In this document: positions 1-8,990 of the stretch, piece by piece
How positions within the stretch are numbered: the stretch's first letter is position 1
Layout: the number at the start of each line of letters is the position of its first letter
Assembly (NCBI GenBank): GCA_036804505.1
Contig: DAIRSI010000002.1
Location: forward strand, 62,001 to 126,000
Source of the DNA: Phocaeicola_A sp036804505
GTDB taxonomy: Bacteria; Bacteroidota; Bacteroidia; Bacteroidales; Bacteroidaceae
Length of the DNA stretch: 64,000 nt
Direction: 5' to 3'
Position numbers and translations under genes: made by a program
The notes under the pieces: model-generated
Databases searched by the model: none
What the model saw: the letters and a program-made list of their open reading frames with translations, nothing else
Told to the model about the DNA's origin: nothing

Positions 1-1
1 G

Positions 2-535
2 AACATTGCCTATGACATAGAAGGCTGTGACATTGCCGGCTTCAATTCCAACCGATTCGATGTACCGGTGCTTGCCGAAGAGTTTCTTCGCGCAGGTGTG
101 AACATCGACTTTTCAAAGCGCAAGTTCATCGACGTGCAGGTCATCTATCACAAGCTGGAACAGCGGACCCTGTCGGCCGCCTACAAATTCTATTGCAACA
201 AGAATCTGGAGGATGCCCACTCGGCAGAAGGCGACACACGCGCCACCTACGAAGTGCTCAAGGCACAGCTCGACAAATATCCTGACGCTTTGCAGAACGA
301 TGTGGATTTCCTGTCCAACTATTCAAGCTTCACGAAGAATGTGGACTTTGCCGGCCGAATCATCTACAACGAAAACAATGTGGAAGTATTCAATTTCGGC
401 AAATACAAAGGCATCCCTGTTCGGGACGTACTCAGAAGAGACCCCGGTTACTACAGCTGGATACTGCAGGGCGATTTTACTCTGAATACCAAACAAATGC
501 TGACAAAGATTCGTCTTAGTGAAGCAGGAGCCTGA
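2..535 (+). CDS. DnaQ-like 3'-5' exonuclease (C-terminal part, 5' end outside window)
   Basis: The reading frame is open from base 2, so the gene begins before the window. The visible 177 codons carry the Exo II signature of DEDDh exonucleases (AGFNSNRFD, then VLAEEF) and the Exo III signature HSAEGDTRATYEV, whose His and Asp complete the two-metal site. This is the family of the DNA polymerase III epsilon proofreading subunit. A C-terminal extension of about 80 residues follows the nuclease fold (FNFGKYKGIPVRDVL, a motif often seen at the end of Bacteroidetes members). The next gene, coaBC, starts two bases after the stop, so they form one operon with recN and rlmB. A stand-alone repair exonuclease is as likely as a true epsilon subunit. 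Confidence 0.85.
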   Translation, partial: NIAYDIEGCDIAGFNSNRFDVPVLAEEFLRAGVNIDFSKRKFIDVQVIYHKLEQRTLSAAYKFYCNKNLEDAHSAEGDTRATYEVLKAQLDKYPDALQNDVDFLSNYSSFTKNVDFAGRIIYNENNVEVFNFGKYKGIPVRDVLRRDPGYYSWILQGDFTLNTKQMLTKIRLSEAGA

Positions 536-537
536 AT

Positions 538-1743
538 ATGAATATACTCAAAGGGAAAAAAATTGTTCTAGGCATCACCGGCAGCATAGCCGCTTACAAG
601 GCATGCAGCCTCATTCGCGGATTCATCAGAAAGGGAGCAGAAGTGCAAGTGGTGATTACGGAGGCGGGAAAGGAATTCATTACCCCGCTCACGCTGTCGA
701 CCCTGACGCACAAGCCCGTCATCAGCGAATTCTTTGACCGTCGCGACGGAAGCTGGCACAGCCATGTGGATTTGGGTCTCTGGGCCGACCTCATGCTGAT
801 AGCTCCGGCCACCGCTTCCACCTTAGGAAAAATGGCCAACGGAATAGCCGACAACATGCTCATCACTACCTACCTTTCCATGAAAGCACCTGTGTTCATA
901 GCCCCGGCCATGGACCTGGATATGTTTGCCCATCCTTCCACACAGAAGAATCTGGACACACTGCGCTCCTTCGGGAACTTCATCATAGAACCCGGTACAG
1001 GTGAACTCGCCAGTCGGCTGGAAGGCAAAGGACGGATGGAAGAACCCGAAAATATCCTCCTGCAGATTGAAGAGTATTTCTTCTCCATAGAACAAACGGA
1101 ACTGAAAGGAAAACATATCCTCATCACCGCCGGACCTACCTACGAGAAGATTGACCCGGTGCGTTTCATCGGCAATTATTCTTCAGGAAAAATGGGTTTC
1201 GCACTGGCAGAAGAATGTGCAGAGAGGGGTGCAAAGGTCACACTCATTACCGGGCCCGTACAGCAGAAAGCAGTTCATCCCAACATACGCCGCGTCGATG
1301 TGGAAAGCGCCGGACAGATGTTCGACTCCGCCATGGAGAACTTCCCCGAAGCCGATGCCGCCATACTCTGTGCAGCCGTGGCAGACTTCACACCCGCACA
1401 GACCTCGGACAGCAAAATAAAACGCAAAGGTGAAATGACCATCACTCTGGAGCCCACTCATGACATTGCTGCCGAACTAGGAAAAAGAAAAACAGACAAG
1501 CAGAAGCTGGTGGGATTTGCTCTGGAAACAGACAACGAAGAAACCAATGCACAAGGCAAACTGAAATCCAAGAATCTGGATTTCATCGTGCTGAATTCCC
1601 TGCAAGACAAAGGGGCCGGATTCCAATACGACACGAACAAGATAACCATCATCTCCGACGAAGGAGAATCGGCTTATCCGCTCAAATCCAAGGCTGATGT
1701 TGCAAAAGACATCATCGACCGCCTATGTAACATAATGAAATAA
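538..1743 (+). CDS. coaBC: Bifunctional phosphopantothenoylcysteine decarboxylase / phosphopantothenate-cysteine ligase
   Basis: Cytosolic CoA biosynthesis enzyme: the C-terminal CoaB half joins cysteine to 4'-phosphopantothenate, and the N-terminal CoaC flavoprotein half decarboxylates the product. The 401-residue length fits the fused family. Visible landmarks are GITGSIAAYKA at the FMN site, a His in SWHSHVDLG, the PAMDLDM segment (about residues 123-129), the flap ending GKGRMEEP, the CoaB start ILITAGPTYEKIDPVR, and KIKRKG near residue 293. Compared with E. coli Dfp, the Asn of the PxMNxxMW motif is Asp here, and the flap reads PGTGELASR with no Cys. Operon position is between the exonuclease and recN. 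Confidence 0.95.
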   Translation: MNILKGKKIVLGITGSIAAYKACSLIRGFIRKGAEVQVVITEAGKEFITPLTLSTLTHKPVISEFFDRRDGSWHSHVDLGLWADLMLIAPATASTLGKMANGIADNMLITTYLSMKAPVFIAPAMDLDMFAHPSTQKNLDTLRSFGNFIIEPGTGELASRLEGKGRMEEPENILLQIEEYFFSIEQTELKGKHILITAGPTYEKIDPVRFIGNYSSGKMGFALAEECAERGAKVTLITGPVQQKAVHPNIRRVDVESAGQMFDSAMENFPEADAAILCAAVADFTPAQTSDSKIKRKGEMTITLEPTHDIAAELGKRKTDKQKLVGFALETDNEETNAQGKLKSKNLDFIVLNSLQDKGAGFQYDTNKITIISDEGESAYPLKSKADVAKDIIDRLCNIMK

Positions 1744-1748
1744 AGAAT

Positions 1749-3443
1749 ATGCTTCGGACACTTACCATACAGAATTATGCCCTGATTGACAAGCTCGACA
1801 TCTCGTTCGAGAAGGGATTCACTACTATAACGGGTGAAACCGGTGCCGGAAAATCCATTATGCTGGGAGCCATTGGTCTGCTTCTGGGACAACGGGCCGA
1901 CATCCGCTCCATCAAAGCCGGAGCCAGCCGCTGCACCGTGGAAGCGACATTCGAAACTGCTTCTTACAACCTGCAAGACTTTTTCCGGGAAAATAATCTG
2001 GAGTACGACGGGAACGAATGCATCCTGCGCAGGGAAATTACCACCAACGGGAAAAGCAGGGGATTCATCAATGACACCCCCGCCACTCTCAACCAAATGA
2101 AGGCATTGGGCGACAAGCTCATCGACATACACTCACAGCATCAGAACCTTCTCCTCAACCGGGAGGACTTCCAGCTCGAAATAGTGGACATCATATCCAA
2201 TGACACACCGGTCCTGGAGAACTTCCGGAAAGCCTATCAAGAACACCGGAAATGCGCCGAGAAACTGGAAGAACTCAAGAAGTCCACGGAAATGACCGCT
2301 TCCGAAAGGAGTTACATCCTCATCCAACTGGACCGGATACAGAAGCTCAACCTTACGCCCGACATGCAGGACACTCTGGAAGAACAGCGCGAAAAGCTGA
2401 CGCATGCAGAAGAGATCCTTGAAGGGCTTAACCAGATAAACAACAGTCTGTATCAAGACGACAACAGCATTCTCTCCACTCTCAAGACAAACAAAAGGAC
2501 CATCGAACTCATAGGCGGTCACTACTCGAAAGCCAGGGAATGGGGCGAAAGAATAGAAAACTGCTACATCGAGCTCAAGGATATTGCCGGCGAAATAGAC
2601 AAAGATTTGGAAGATTTCAGCTTCAACCCCCAGGAACTGCTTTCCATCAACGAAACACTGGATGAGATAAACAGTCTGGAGCATCTATATAAAGTGAACA
2701 CGGTACAGGGAATCATGGACATTGCAGAGTCATTCCGCACAAAACTCAACGCCGAAAACGACAACAAGATGCTGATAGAAGATCTTTCCAAGGAAGAAAG
2801 TGAACTGGCACGCAAGGCTGTGGAAAAAGCGCAGAAGCTTACCGAAGCACGCAAAAAGACCGCATCACTGATTGAAAAGGAAATGATAGAAAGCCTGAAG
2901 CAGCTGGGCATGCCCAACATCCGCTTCAAGGTGGATATATCCCCTCTGGAGAAGATGACGAGCATGGGAACGGACTCCGTGGCCTTTCTCTTCACCGCCA
3001 ACAAGAACGCCAACATGGAAAATGTGGCGGACATTGCTTCCGGAGGTGAGATAGCCCGCGTGATGCTTTCTCTGAAAGCCCTCATTGCCGACACGGTACA
3101 AATGCCCACCATCATCTTCGATGAAATAGACACCGGAGTATCCGGCGACATTGCCGAACGCATGGCAAGAATCATGGAAGGAATGGGCCGCAACGGACGA
3201 CAAATCATCAGCATTACCCATTTGCCCCAAATCGCAGCATTGGGGGCAACGCAATATAAAGTCTACAAAAAAGACAACGAAACGGAAACGACAAGCCACA
3301 TCCGCAAACTCACGGATCAGGAAAGAATCGATGAGATTGCCCACATGTTGAGCGGCAGCACCCTTACGGACGCCGCCATAGAGAATGCCAAGGAATTATT
3401 GAAACAAGCCTCCAAAACAAAAGAAAATGGAAGAAAGAAATGA
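1749..3443 (+). CDS. recN: DNA repair protein RecN (SMC-like ATPase)
   Basis: RecN is a cohesin-like ATPase that gathers DNA ends during double-strand break repair. The 564-residue product has an N-terminal Walker A (GETGAGKS, Lys35), a long central helical/coiled-coil stretch (about residues 150-370) rich in Glu and Lys, and a C-terminal head with the signature SGGEIARVMLSLKAL followed by Walker B PTIIFDEIDTGVSG and ITHLPQIAALG. It starts five bases after the coaBC stop, and its last 17 bases overlap the start of rlmB, so translation of the two is probably coupled. Length and motif order are normal for the family. Confidence 0.97.
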   Translation: MLRTLTIQNYALIDKLDISFEKGFTTITGETGAGKSIMLGAIGLLLGQRADIRSIKAGASRCTVEATFETASYNLQDFFRENNLEYDGNECILRREITTNGKSRGFINDTPATLNQMKALGDKLIDIHSQHQNLLLNREDFQLEIVDIISNDTPVLENFRKAYQEHRKCAEKLEELKKSTEMTASERSYILIQLDRIQKLNLTPDMQDTLEEQREKLTHAEEILEGLNQINNSLYQDDNSILSTLKTNKRTIELIGGHYSKAREWGERIENCYIELKDIAGEIDKDLEDFSFNPQELLSINETLDEINSLEHLYKVNTVQGIMDIAESFRTKLNAENDNKMLIEDLSKEESELARKAVEKAQKLTEARKKTASLIEKEMIESLKQLGMPNIRFKVDISPLEKMTSMGTDSVAFLFTANKNANMENVADIASGGEIARVMLSLKALIADTVQMPTIIFDEIDTGVSGDIAERMARIMEGMGRNGRQIISITHLPQIAALGATQYKVYKKDNETETTSHIRKLTDQERIDEIAHMLSGSTLTDAAIENAKELLKQASKTKENGRKK

Positions 3444-4176
3444 AATGATATTCGGTGTCAGAGCAGTCATAGAAGCTGTAGAAGCCGGAAAAGAAATAGA
3501 CAAAATACTCGTTAAAAAAGACATACAGAGCGATCTGTCGCGCGAACTGTTCGGCGCCCTGAAAGGCAAGAACATCCCCGTGCAGCGAGTGCCCGTAGAA
3601 AGAATCAACCGCATCACCCGCAAGAACCATCAGGGTGTTGTGGCTTTCGTATCGGCCATCACTTACCAGAAGATAGAAAACATCGTTCCCGGACTGTTCG
3701 AAGAAGGCAAATGTCCGCTCTTCGTCATGCTGGACGGGCTCACCGATGTGCGCAACTTCGGAGCCATAGCACGTACCTGTGACTGTGCCGGAGTGGATGC
3801 CATCGTGATTCCTTCCAAAAACAGCGTAAGCGTCAACGCGGATGCTGTGAAAACATCTGCCGGAGCCTTGCTCACCCTGCCCGTATGCAAGGAAGCCAAT
3901 CTGCTGGATGCCATAAAGTTTTTGAAAGACAGCGGCTTTAAGATAGTTGCCGCCACCGAAAAAGGCGATTATGACTACAGCAAGGCAGACTTCAAGGACC
4001 CCGTGTGCATCATCATGGGTGCCGAAGACACCGGTATCCCCTACGAACATCTGGCACTCTGCGACGAATGGGTGAAAATCCCCATGTTCGGACATATTGA
4101 ATCTCTGAACGTATCCGTAGCTGCAGGCATCCTTATTTTTGAGGCCCGCAAGCAACGTGGCTTTGATCAGGAATAA
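3427..4176 (+). CDS. rlmB: 23S rRNA 2'-O-methyltransferase, SPOUT/TrmH family (RlmB-like)
   Basis: SPOUT-class methyltransferase that 2'-O-methylates a guanosine of 23S rRNA using S-adenosylmethionine. The N-terminal substrate-binding domain (IFGVRAVIEAVEAGKEIDKIL) is followed by the knotted catalytic domain with motif 1 (DVRNFGAIARTCDCAGVDAI), motif 2 (IIMGAEDTGIP) and motif 3 (IESLNVSVAAGILIFEA). At 249 residues it matches RlmB/TrmH paralogues. The target nucleotide is inferred from family resemblance, since close relatives modify other rRNA positions. The start lies inside the end of recN. Confidence 0.9.
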   Translation: MEERNEMIFGVRAVIEAVEAGKEIDKILVKKDIQSDLSRELFGALKGKNIPVQRVPVERINRITRKNHQGVVAFVSAITYQKIENIVPGLFEEGKCPLFVMLDGLTDVRNFGAIARTCDCAGVDAIVIPSKNSVSVNADAVKTSAGALLTLPVCKEANLLDAIKFLKDSGFKIVAATEKGDYDYSKADFKDPVCIIMGAEDTGIPYEHLALCDEWVKIPMFGHIESLNVSVAAGILIFEARKQRGFDQE

Positions 4177-4198
4177 AAAACTTAGTATATATAATAAC

Positions 4199-5869
4199 AT
4201 GAAAAAATTAGTGTTTATAATTTGTTGTTTGGTATCTCAAGTTGCCTTTTGCCAGACTCCCGGATGGGCCAACAAGGCGAGAAAAGGCATTTTCTCTATC
4301 ATTACCTACGATAAGACCAATAAAATTCTGAATACCGGCAACGGCTTCTTCATCAGCGAACAAGGCGTTGCATTGTCGGACTTTTCCACATTCAAAGGTG
4401 CTGATCATGCCGTGATAGTGGACAGTGACGGCAAGCAGATGCCTATAGAAAGCATCCTTGGAATCAATTCCATCTATGATGTCGTGAAGTTTCAGGTAAG
4501 GGTAAATAAAAAAATACAGGCCTTCAGTGTAGCCAACAAGAAGAGTCAGATAGGCGAAACCGTTTATCTGCTCCCCTATTCCACTCAGAAAGACGACATC
4601 TGCCGTTCGGGTTCCATAGAGAAAGTGGACAGTATTGAGAACGACAACCAATACTACACTCTTAATCTCCGCACCACGGACAAGACAGTAAGTTGCCCCA
4701 TCATGAATGCCGGCGGTGAAGTGGTTGGCATCGTTCAGAAAGGAACTGCATCCGAAAATGAAAAGAGCTATGCCGTAGGTGCCTTGCTGGGAAAGAACCT
4801 TGAGATTCCACCCCTTGGAACCAATGATTATCCCTACACGGATACCGCCATAAAGAAAGCCTTGCCTTCTGATGAAAACAAAGCTCTGGTGGCCCTTTTC
4901 ATGAATGCCACCGGGGATCAAAAGACGTATGAAAACATGCTGAATGATTTCATCAGCCGCTATCCGAACAACTCTGAAGGCTATCTGCGTCGTGCACAAT
5001 TCAATGCAAACTATCGCGACGAGAGTCACTTTGCACAGGCCGAGACAGACTTGGACAAAGCTCTGAAGCTTGCGCAAAAGAAAGACGATGTGCTCTATAA
5101 TTTCAGCAAAATAGTCTATACCAACGATATTCTCGAACCTCCATTCACCTATAAAGACTGGACCCTGGACAAGGCCATAGAATTGATAGACAAGGCCAAG
5201 GCCATCAATGACATGTCAATCTACGAGCAGCACAAAGGTAACATCTACTTCGCGAAGAAAGACTATCAGAAATCATACGATAGCTTCAATGCGGTCAATA
5301 ACAGCACTATTGCATCGGCCGAAAGCTATCTGAGCGCAGCACAATGCAAAGAGTTGCTTGGTCAGCCGGCCGAAGCCATTGCACTGGCCGATACGGCTGT
5401 AGCAAAGGCAGGAAATCAGATACTTATCTATCTGGACGAACGCGCACAGATGAAATCAAGACTGGGAAAAGCAAGAGATGCAGTAAAAGATTTCAACGAA
5501 ATCTATGACAAGATGAACGGTCAGGTTAATTCCAACTTCTTCTACAACCGTTCGAAAGCCGAGATGCAAAGCAAAATGTTTCAGCAGGGAATAGAAGACA
5601 TAGAAAAGGCCGTAGAATTAAGTCCGGACAATACCCTCTATTTGGCAGAACAGGCATCTACCTACATCCGCTTCAACAGAATAGACGAAGCCATGGCTGC
5701 CGCAAGAAAAGCCATTGACTCGAATCCTAACTTTGCCGACAGTTACCGGTTGCTAGGATATTGCCAGGCAGTGAAGGGTATGAAAGACGAAGCCATCAAG
5801 AATCTTACCAAAGCAAAAGAACTTGGTGATGACAAAGCGGAAGGTATCATAGAAAAATACTGCAAATAG
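4199..5869 (+). CDS. Secreted TPR protein with degenerate trypsin-like protease domain
   Basis: The start at 4199 is preferred over an in-frame upstream ATG because it begins a clean signal peptide (MKKLVFIICCLVSQVAFC). Residues about 20-190 resemble an HtrA-type protease fold (GNGFFISEQGVALSDF, VVKFQV, MNAGGEVVGIVQKG). The catalytic His position reads SDFSTF rather than TNxHV, and the nucleophile region reads TVSCPIMN rather than GxSGGP, so peptidase activity is doubtful. The rest is a run of tetratricopeptide repeats (for example KAVELSPDNTLYLAEQASTY and KAIDSNPNFADSYRLLGYC). It is probably a periplasmic scaffold. Its partner is unknown. Confidence 0.8.
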   Translation: MKKLVFIICCLVSQVAFCQTPGWANKARKGIFSIITYDKTNKILNTGNGFFISEQGVALSDFSTFKGADHAVIVDSDGKQMPIESILGINSIYDVVKFQVRVNKKIQAFSVANKKSQIGETVYLLPYSTQKDDICRSGSIEKVDSIENDNQYYTLNLRTTDKTVSCPIMNAGGEVVGIVQKGTASENEKSYAVGALLGKNLEIPPLGTNDYPYTDTAIKKALPSDENKALVALFMNATGDQKTYENMLNDFISRYPNNSEGYLRRAQFNANYRDESHFAQAETDLDKALKLAQKKDDVLYNFSKIVYTNDILEPPFTYKDWTLDKAIELIDKAKAINDMSIYEQHKGNIYFAKKDYQKSYDSFNAVNNSTIASAESYLSAAQCKELLGQPAEAIALADTAVAKAGNQILIYLDERAQMKSRLGKARDAVKDFNEIYDKMNGQVNSNFFYNRSKAEMQSKMFQQGIEDIEKAVELSPDNTLYLAEQASTYIRFNRIDEAMAAARKAIDSNPNFADSYRLLGYCQAVKGMKDEAIKNLTKAKELGDDKAEGIIEKYCK

Positions 5870-5902
5870 TTTCATTCTATTATTTATAAAGTTTCTAAAT
5901 AA

Positions 5903-5934
5903 CTTGCATACATAATACTTAATTCCTATCTTTG
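5903..5934 (+). promoter_or_regulatory. Predicted Bacteroides promoter for feoAB
   Basis: TATCTTTG at 5927-5934 matches the TAnnTTTG -7 box. CTTG at 5903-5906, 20 bases upstream, is one mismatch from the -33 box TTTG. Transcription would start near 5941, leaving a short leader with a GAGAGGA ribosome-binding sequence just before the ATG at 5967. Confidence 0.7.
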
Positions 5935-5966
5935 CAATTGAATAAACAATTGTAAAGAGAGGAATT

Positions 5967-8483
5967 ATGCGGTTATCAGAACTGAACACAGGAGAAAAAG
6001 GAGTAATAGTCAAAGTATTAGGTCACGGTGGATTCCGAAAAAGAATTGTGGAAATGGGATTCATCAAAGGAAAGATTGTTGAAGTTCTTCTGAATGCACC
6101 CTTAAAAGACCCTGTAAAATACCGCATCATGGGATATGAAATATCCCTCAGGCATGAAGAGGCCGATATGATCGAAATCATCAGCAGGGAAGAAGCCAAG
6201 CGGCTGGAAGCAGAAGAACACGGCATATCACTGCCCAACACCCAAGGCCTTATAGGAGAAAACGAAACCCTGTCCGATGAAGAACTAAAGCGTCTGGCCC
6301 TGAACAAGCGACGTACCATCAACGTGGCCCTGGTGGGCAACCCCAACTGCGGAAAGACCTCTTTATTCAATATAGCCTCAGGAGCCCACGAGCATGTGGG
6401 GAACTACAGCGGAGTGACCGTAGATGCCAAGGAAGGACATTTCCAGTTTGAAGGTTATGATTTCTGCATCGTGGATTTGCCCGGTACCTATTCCTTGTCT
6501 TCCTACAGCCCCGAAGAACTCTACGTGAGGAAACAAATTATCGACAAGACTCCGGATATCATAGTCAATGTGATTGACTCTTCCAATCTGGAAAGAAATC
6601 TATACCTCACCACCCAGCTCATCGACATGAACCTCCGTATGGTGGTGGCTCTCAATATGTATGACGAGTTGGAGCAAAGCGGGAACAAGCTCGACTACAA
6701 ACTCCTCGGGCAGCTCTTCGGAGTCCCCATGGTTCCTACGGTAAGCCGAAACGGCACCGGCATAGACCTGCTCTTCCATATCATTATCAACCTGTATGAA
6801 GGAGTGGATTTCCTGGATGACAAAGGAAACATCAATCCCGAAGTGGCCCAGCAACTGCAACACTGGCACAAGCAATATCACGGAGAAGAATCGGGTTCCA
6901 CCGCACATGAAGAAGATTTTGCCCAAGGCATCCGTCCGCACGGAAATGTATTCCGCCACATCCACATCAATCATGGCCAATATATAGAACAAAGCATAGA
7001 AGCTATCAAAGCCGAATTGTCGAAAGACGAATACATCCGCCACAAATACTCTTTGCGATACCTGTCCATCAAACTGCTGGAAAAAGACAAGGACGTGATG
7101 TCTTTCGCCAATTCCCTACCCAACGGAACGGAAGTGCTTGCCATACGTGACGAACAATCCAAAAAGATTCAGCAAGCCTTGAAAGAGGACAGTGAAACTG
7201 CCATCATGAACGCCAAGTACGGATTTATCTCCGGGGCGCTTCAGGAAGCCTTCACGGATGTTCATCGGAAAGACACCCGGCAATTGACTAAAGTAATAGA
7301 TTCAATCGTGACCAACCGCATCATCGGTTATCCTATATTCTTCTTGTTCCTGTGGTTTATGTTCGAAATGACTTTCGTTCTTGGCCAATACCCGATGGAC
7401 TGGATTGACGCAGGAGTGAGCAGTTTGAGCAATCTGGTGAAAAGCACCATGGCCGACGGCCCCATCAAAGACCTTCTTACTGACGGAATCCTTGGTGGTG
7501 TAGGTGCAGTGATTGTGTTCCTGCCACAAATTCTTATTCTTTACTTTTTCATTTCGCTCATGGAAGAGACCGGATACATGTCACGCGCTGCCTTCATCAT
7601 GGACAAAATCATGCACAAGATGGGCTTGCACGGGAAATCATTCATACCTTTAATCATGGGCTTCGGATGCAACGTCCCTGCCGTCATGGCTACCCGCACC
7701 ATAGAAAGCCGCAAGAGCAGACTCGTGACCATGCTCATTCTTCCTTTGATGAGCTGCAGTGCCCGGCTTCCTATCTACATCATCATTACAGGAATCTTCT
7801 TCCTGCATTATCAGGGACTGATAATCCTGATTCTCTACGTGCTGGGCATATTGATGTCCGTTATAATGGCACGTCTGTTCAGCGTATTCCTTATAAAAGG
7901 AGACAATACTCCTTTCGTGATGGAACTGCCACCCTACCGTATGCCGACATCCAAAGCGATTTTCCGCCATACGTGGGAAAAAGGACGTCAGTACCTTAAA
8001 AAAATGGGAGGAATCATTCTCCTGGCATCCATTGTCATCTGGTTCCTTGGATATTATCCCAATCACAGCCAATACACCAATCCGGCAGAACAGCAGGAAA
8101 ATTCATATCTCGGGAAGATTGGCAAAGCCATTGAACCAGCCATTCAACCATGCGGATTCAATTGGAAGATGGGGATCGGCCTCATAACAGGTGCCGGCGC
8201 CAAAGAACTTGTTGCCAGCACACTGGGCATTCTTTACAGCAACAACAAAGATACAAATACGGAACAGATTGCAACAGCCATGCGTGCTGATGGCATCACA
8301 CCTCTGAGCGGATTCTGCTTTCTGGTGTTTGTTCTGCTCTATTTCCCCTGCATTGCCACGGTCACTGCCATCAAACAGGAATCCGGACATTGGAAATGGG
8401 CTTTGTTCACTGCAGCATACACCACCGGACTAGCCTGGCTGGTTTCAATGATTATTTACCAAATTGGAGGATTATTTATATGA
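5967..8483 (+). CDS. feoB: Ferrous iron transporter, FeoA-FeoB fusion
   Basis: Inner-membrane Fe(II) importer. Residues 1-75 are a FeoA SH3-like domain (MRLSELNTGEKGVIVKVLG). The cytosolic G domain starts near residue 113 with G1 GNPNCGKT (residues 124-131), then VDLPGTYSLSSYSPEE and the GTP-binding region. An insert of about 100 residues rich in His and Glu follows (HWHKQYHGEESG). The C-terminal half holds the membrane helices with the conserved gate segments GFGCNVPAVMATRT and LMSCSARLPIYI. At 838 residues it has the length expected for the Bacteroides FeoAB fusion. The stop overlaps the next gene in ATGA, so the two genes are co-translated. Confidence 0.97.
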   Translation: MRLSELNTGEKGVIVKVLGHGGFRKRIVEMGFIKGKIVEVLLNAPLKDPVKYRIMGYEISLRHEEADMIEIISREEAKRLEAEEHGISLPNTQGLIGENETLSDEELKRLALNKRRTINVALVGNPNCGKTSLFNIASGAHEHVGNYSGVTVDAKEGHFQFEGYDFCIVDLPGTYSLSSYSPEELYVRKQIIDKTPDIIVNVIDSSNLERNLYLTTQLIDMNLRMVVALNMYDELEQSGNKLDYKLLGQLFGVPMVPTVSRNGTGIDLLFHIIINLYEGVDFLDDKGNINPEVAQQLQHWHKQYHGEESGSTAHEEDFAQGIRPHGNVFRHIHINHGQYIEQSIEAIKAELSKDEYIRHKYSLRYLSIKLLEKDKDVMSFANSLPNGTEVLAIRDEQSKKIQQALKEDSETAIMNAKYGFISGALQEAFTDVHRKDTRQLTKVIDSIVTNRIIGYPIFFLFLWFMFEMTFVLGQYPMDWIDAGVSSLSNLVKSTMADGPIKDLLTDGILGGVGAVIVFLPQILILYFFISLMEETGYMSRAAFIMDKIMHKMGLHGKSFIPLIMGFGCNVPAVMATRTIESRKSRLVTMLILPLMSCSARLPIYIIITGIFFLHYQGLIILILYVLGILMSVIMARLFSVFLIKGDNTPFVMELPPYRMPTSKAIFRHTWEKGRQYLKKMGGIILLASIVIWFLGYYPNHSQYTNPAEQQENSYLGKIGKAIEPAIQPCGFNWKMGIGLITGAGAKELVASTLGILYSNNKDTNTEQIATAMRADGITPLSGFCFLVFVLLYFPCIATVTAIKQESGHWKWALFTAAYTTGLAWLVSMIIYQIGGLFI

Positions 8484-8686
8484 CCATTCAAGATTATATC
8501 ATCTTCGTTATAGTGGGAATAACCGTTGCCATTATAATCTACCGTACGTTTATAAAAAAGAACAGAGGTTGCTCGTGCGATTCATGTTCTGCCGATTGCC
8601 AGTTGCGCAATCTTAAGCAGAAAAACAAAGGTGATTGCAGAAAAATGAATAAAAATCAAAGAAAAGTTTCGCAATATAGTTTGTAA
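8480..8686 (+). CDS. FeoB-associated Cys-rich membrane protein
   Basis: A 68-residue protein that starts in the ATGA overlap with feoB. It has one N-terminal membrane helix (YIIFVIVGITVAIIIYRTF) followed at once by a cytosolic Cys cluster (RGCSCDSCSADCQL) and a Lys-rich tail. This is the pattern of the small FeoB-associated Cys-rich protein family found after feoB in many Bacteroidetes and Firmicutes. A role in iron handling or assembly at the FeoB pore is inferred from context, and the biochemical function is not established. A longer in-frame upstream start exists but would lie inside feoB. Confidence 0.85.
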   Translation: MTIQDYIIFVIVGITVAIIIYRTFIKKNRGCSCDSCSADCQLRNLKQKNKGDCRKMNKNQRKVSQYSL

Positions 8687-8709
8687 TTACAAAAAATACA
8701 TTACCTTTG
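8680..8709 (+). promoter_or_regulatory. Predicted promoter of the tRNA cluster
   Basis: TTTG at 8680-8683 and TACCTTTG at 8702-8709 are separated by 18 bases, close to the Bacteroides consensus TTTG-N19-21-TAnnTTTG. The -33 box lies just before the stop of the preceding Cys-rich gene. The predicted start, near 8716, leaves about a dozen bases before tRNA-Cys. Confidence 0.75.
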
Positions 8710-8727
8710 CACTCGCAAAAGAGACAT

Positions 8728-8799
8728 GGTACCTTGGATGAGTGGCTTAGTCAGCGGTCTGCAAAACCGTGCACGGCAGTTCGAATCTGCCAGGTACCT
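8728..8799 (+). tRNA. tRNA-Cys (anticodon GCA)
   Basis: Cloverleaf read by eye. The acceptor arms GGTACCT (8728-8734) and AGGTACC (8792-8798) pair fully. The D arm contains GAGTGGCTTAGTCAG, the anticodon loop CTGCAAA carries GCA, and the T arm has GGCAGTTCGAATCTGCC. The discriminator is U, as is usual for tRNA-Cys. No CCA is encoded. It is first in a three-tRNA transcript. Confidence 0.95.
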
Positions 8800-8808
8800 C
8801 CTAAGGAA

Positions 8809-8895
8809 GGAAGTTTGGGTGAGTGGCTGAAACCACCAGTTTGCTAAACTGACGTACGGGTAACCGTACCGGGGGTTCGAATCCCCCAGCTTCCG
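8809..8895 (+). tRNA. tRNA-Ser (anticodon GCT)
   Basis: An 87-nt class II tRNA with a long variable arm (GTACGGGTAACCGTAC). The acceptor arms GGAAGTT and AGCTTCC pair with one G-U, the anticodon loop TTGCTAA gives GCT (codons AGC/AGU), and the T arm contains GGGGGTTCGAATCCCCC. The discriminator is G. It lies 9 bases after tRNA-Cys. Confidence 0.95.
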
Positions 8896-8906
8896 CTCAA
8901 TTAGCC

Positions 8907-8978
8907 GGCGGGTTCGTCTAGAGGCTAGGACGCGTGCCTCTCACGCATGTAACACGAGTTCGATTCTCGTACCCGCTA
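8907..8978 (+). tRNA. tRNA-Glu (anticodon CTC)
   Basis: The D arm CGTCTAGAGGCTAGGACG is typical of tRNA-Glu, and the anticodon loop CTCTCAC carries CTC (codon GAG). The T arm is CGAGTTCGATTCTCG. The acceptor arms GGCGGGT and ACCCGCT pair with a terminal G-U, and the discriminator is A. Last of the three-tRNA cluster, followed by a terminator. Confidence 0.93.
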
Positions 8979-8990
8979 CAAAAAGTAACT

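Noticed and set aside
2564..3214. 216-codon minus-strand frame
   Set aside because: Opposite the recN coiled coil and head; Ser/Met-rich low-complexity translation typical of antisense reading.
3364..4200. 278-codon open frame on the minus strand
   Set aside because: Lies opposite rlmB, has no family motif or signal, and rlmB is unmistakable on the other strand.
8390..8479. 30-codon N-terminal extension of the Cys-rich protein
   Set aside because: Lies inside feoB and destroys the N-terminal helix topology; the ATGA overlap start is better.
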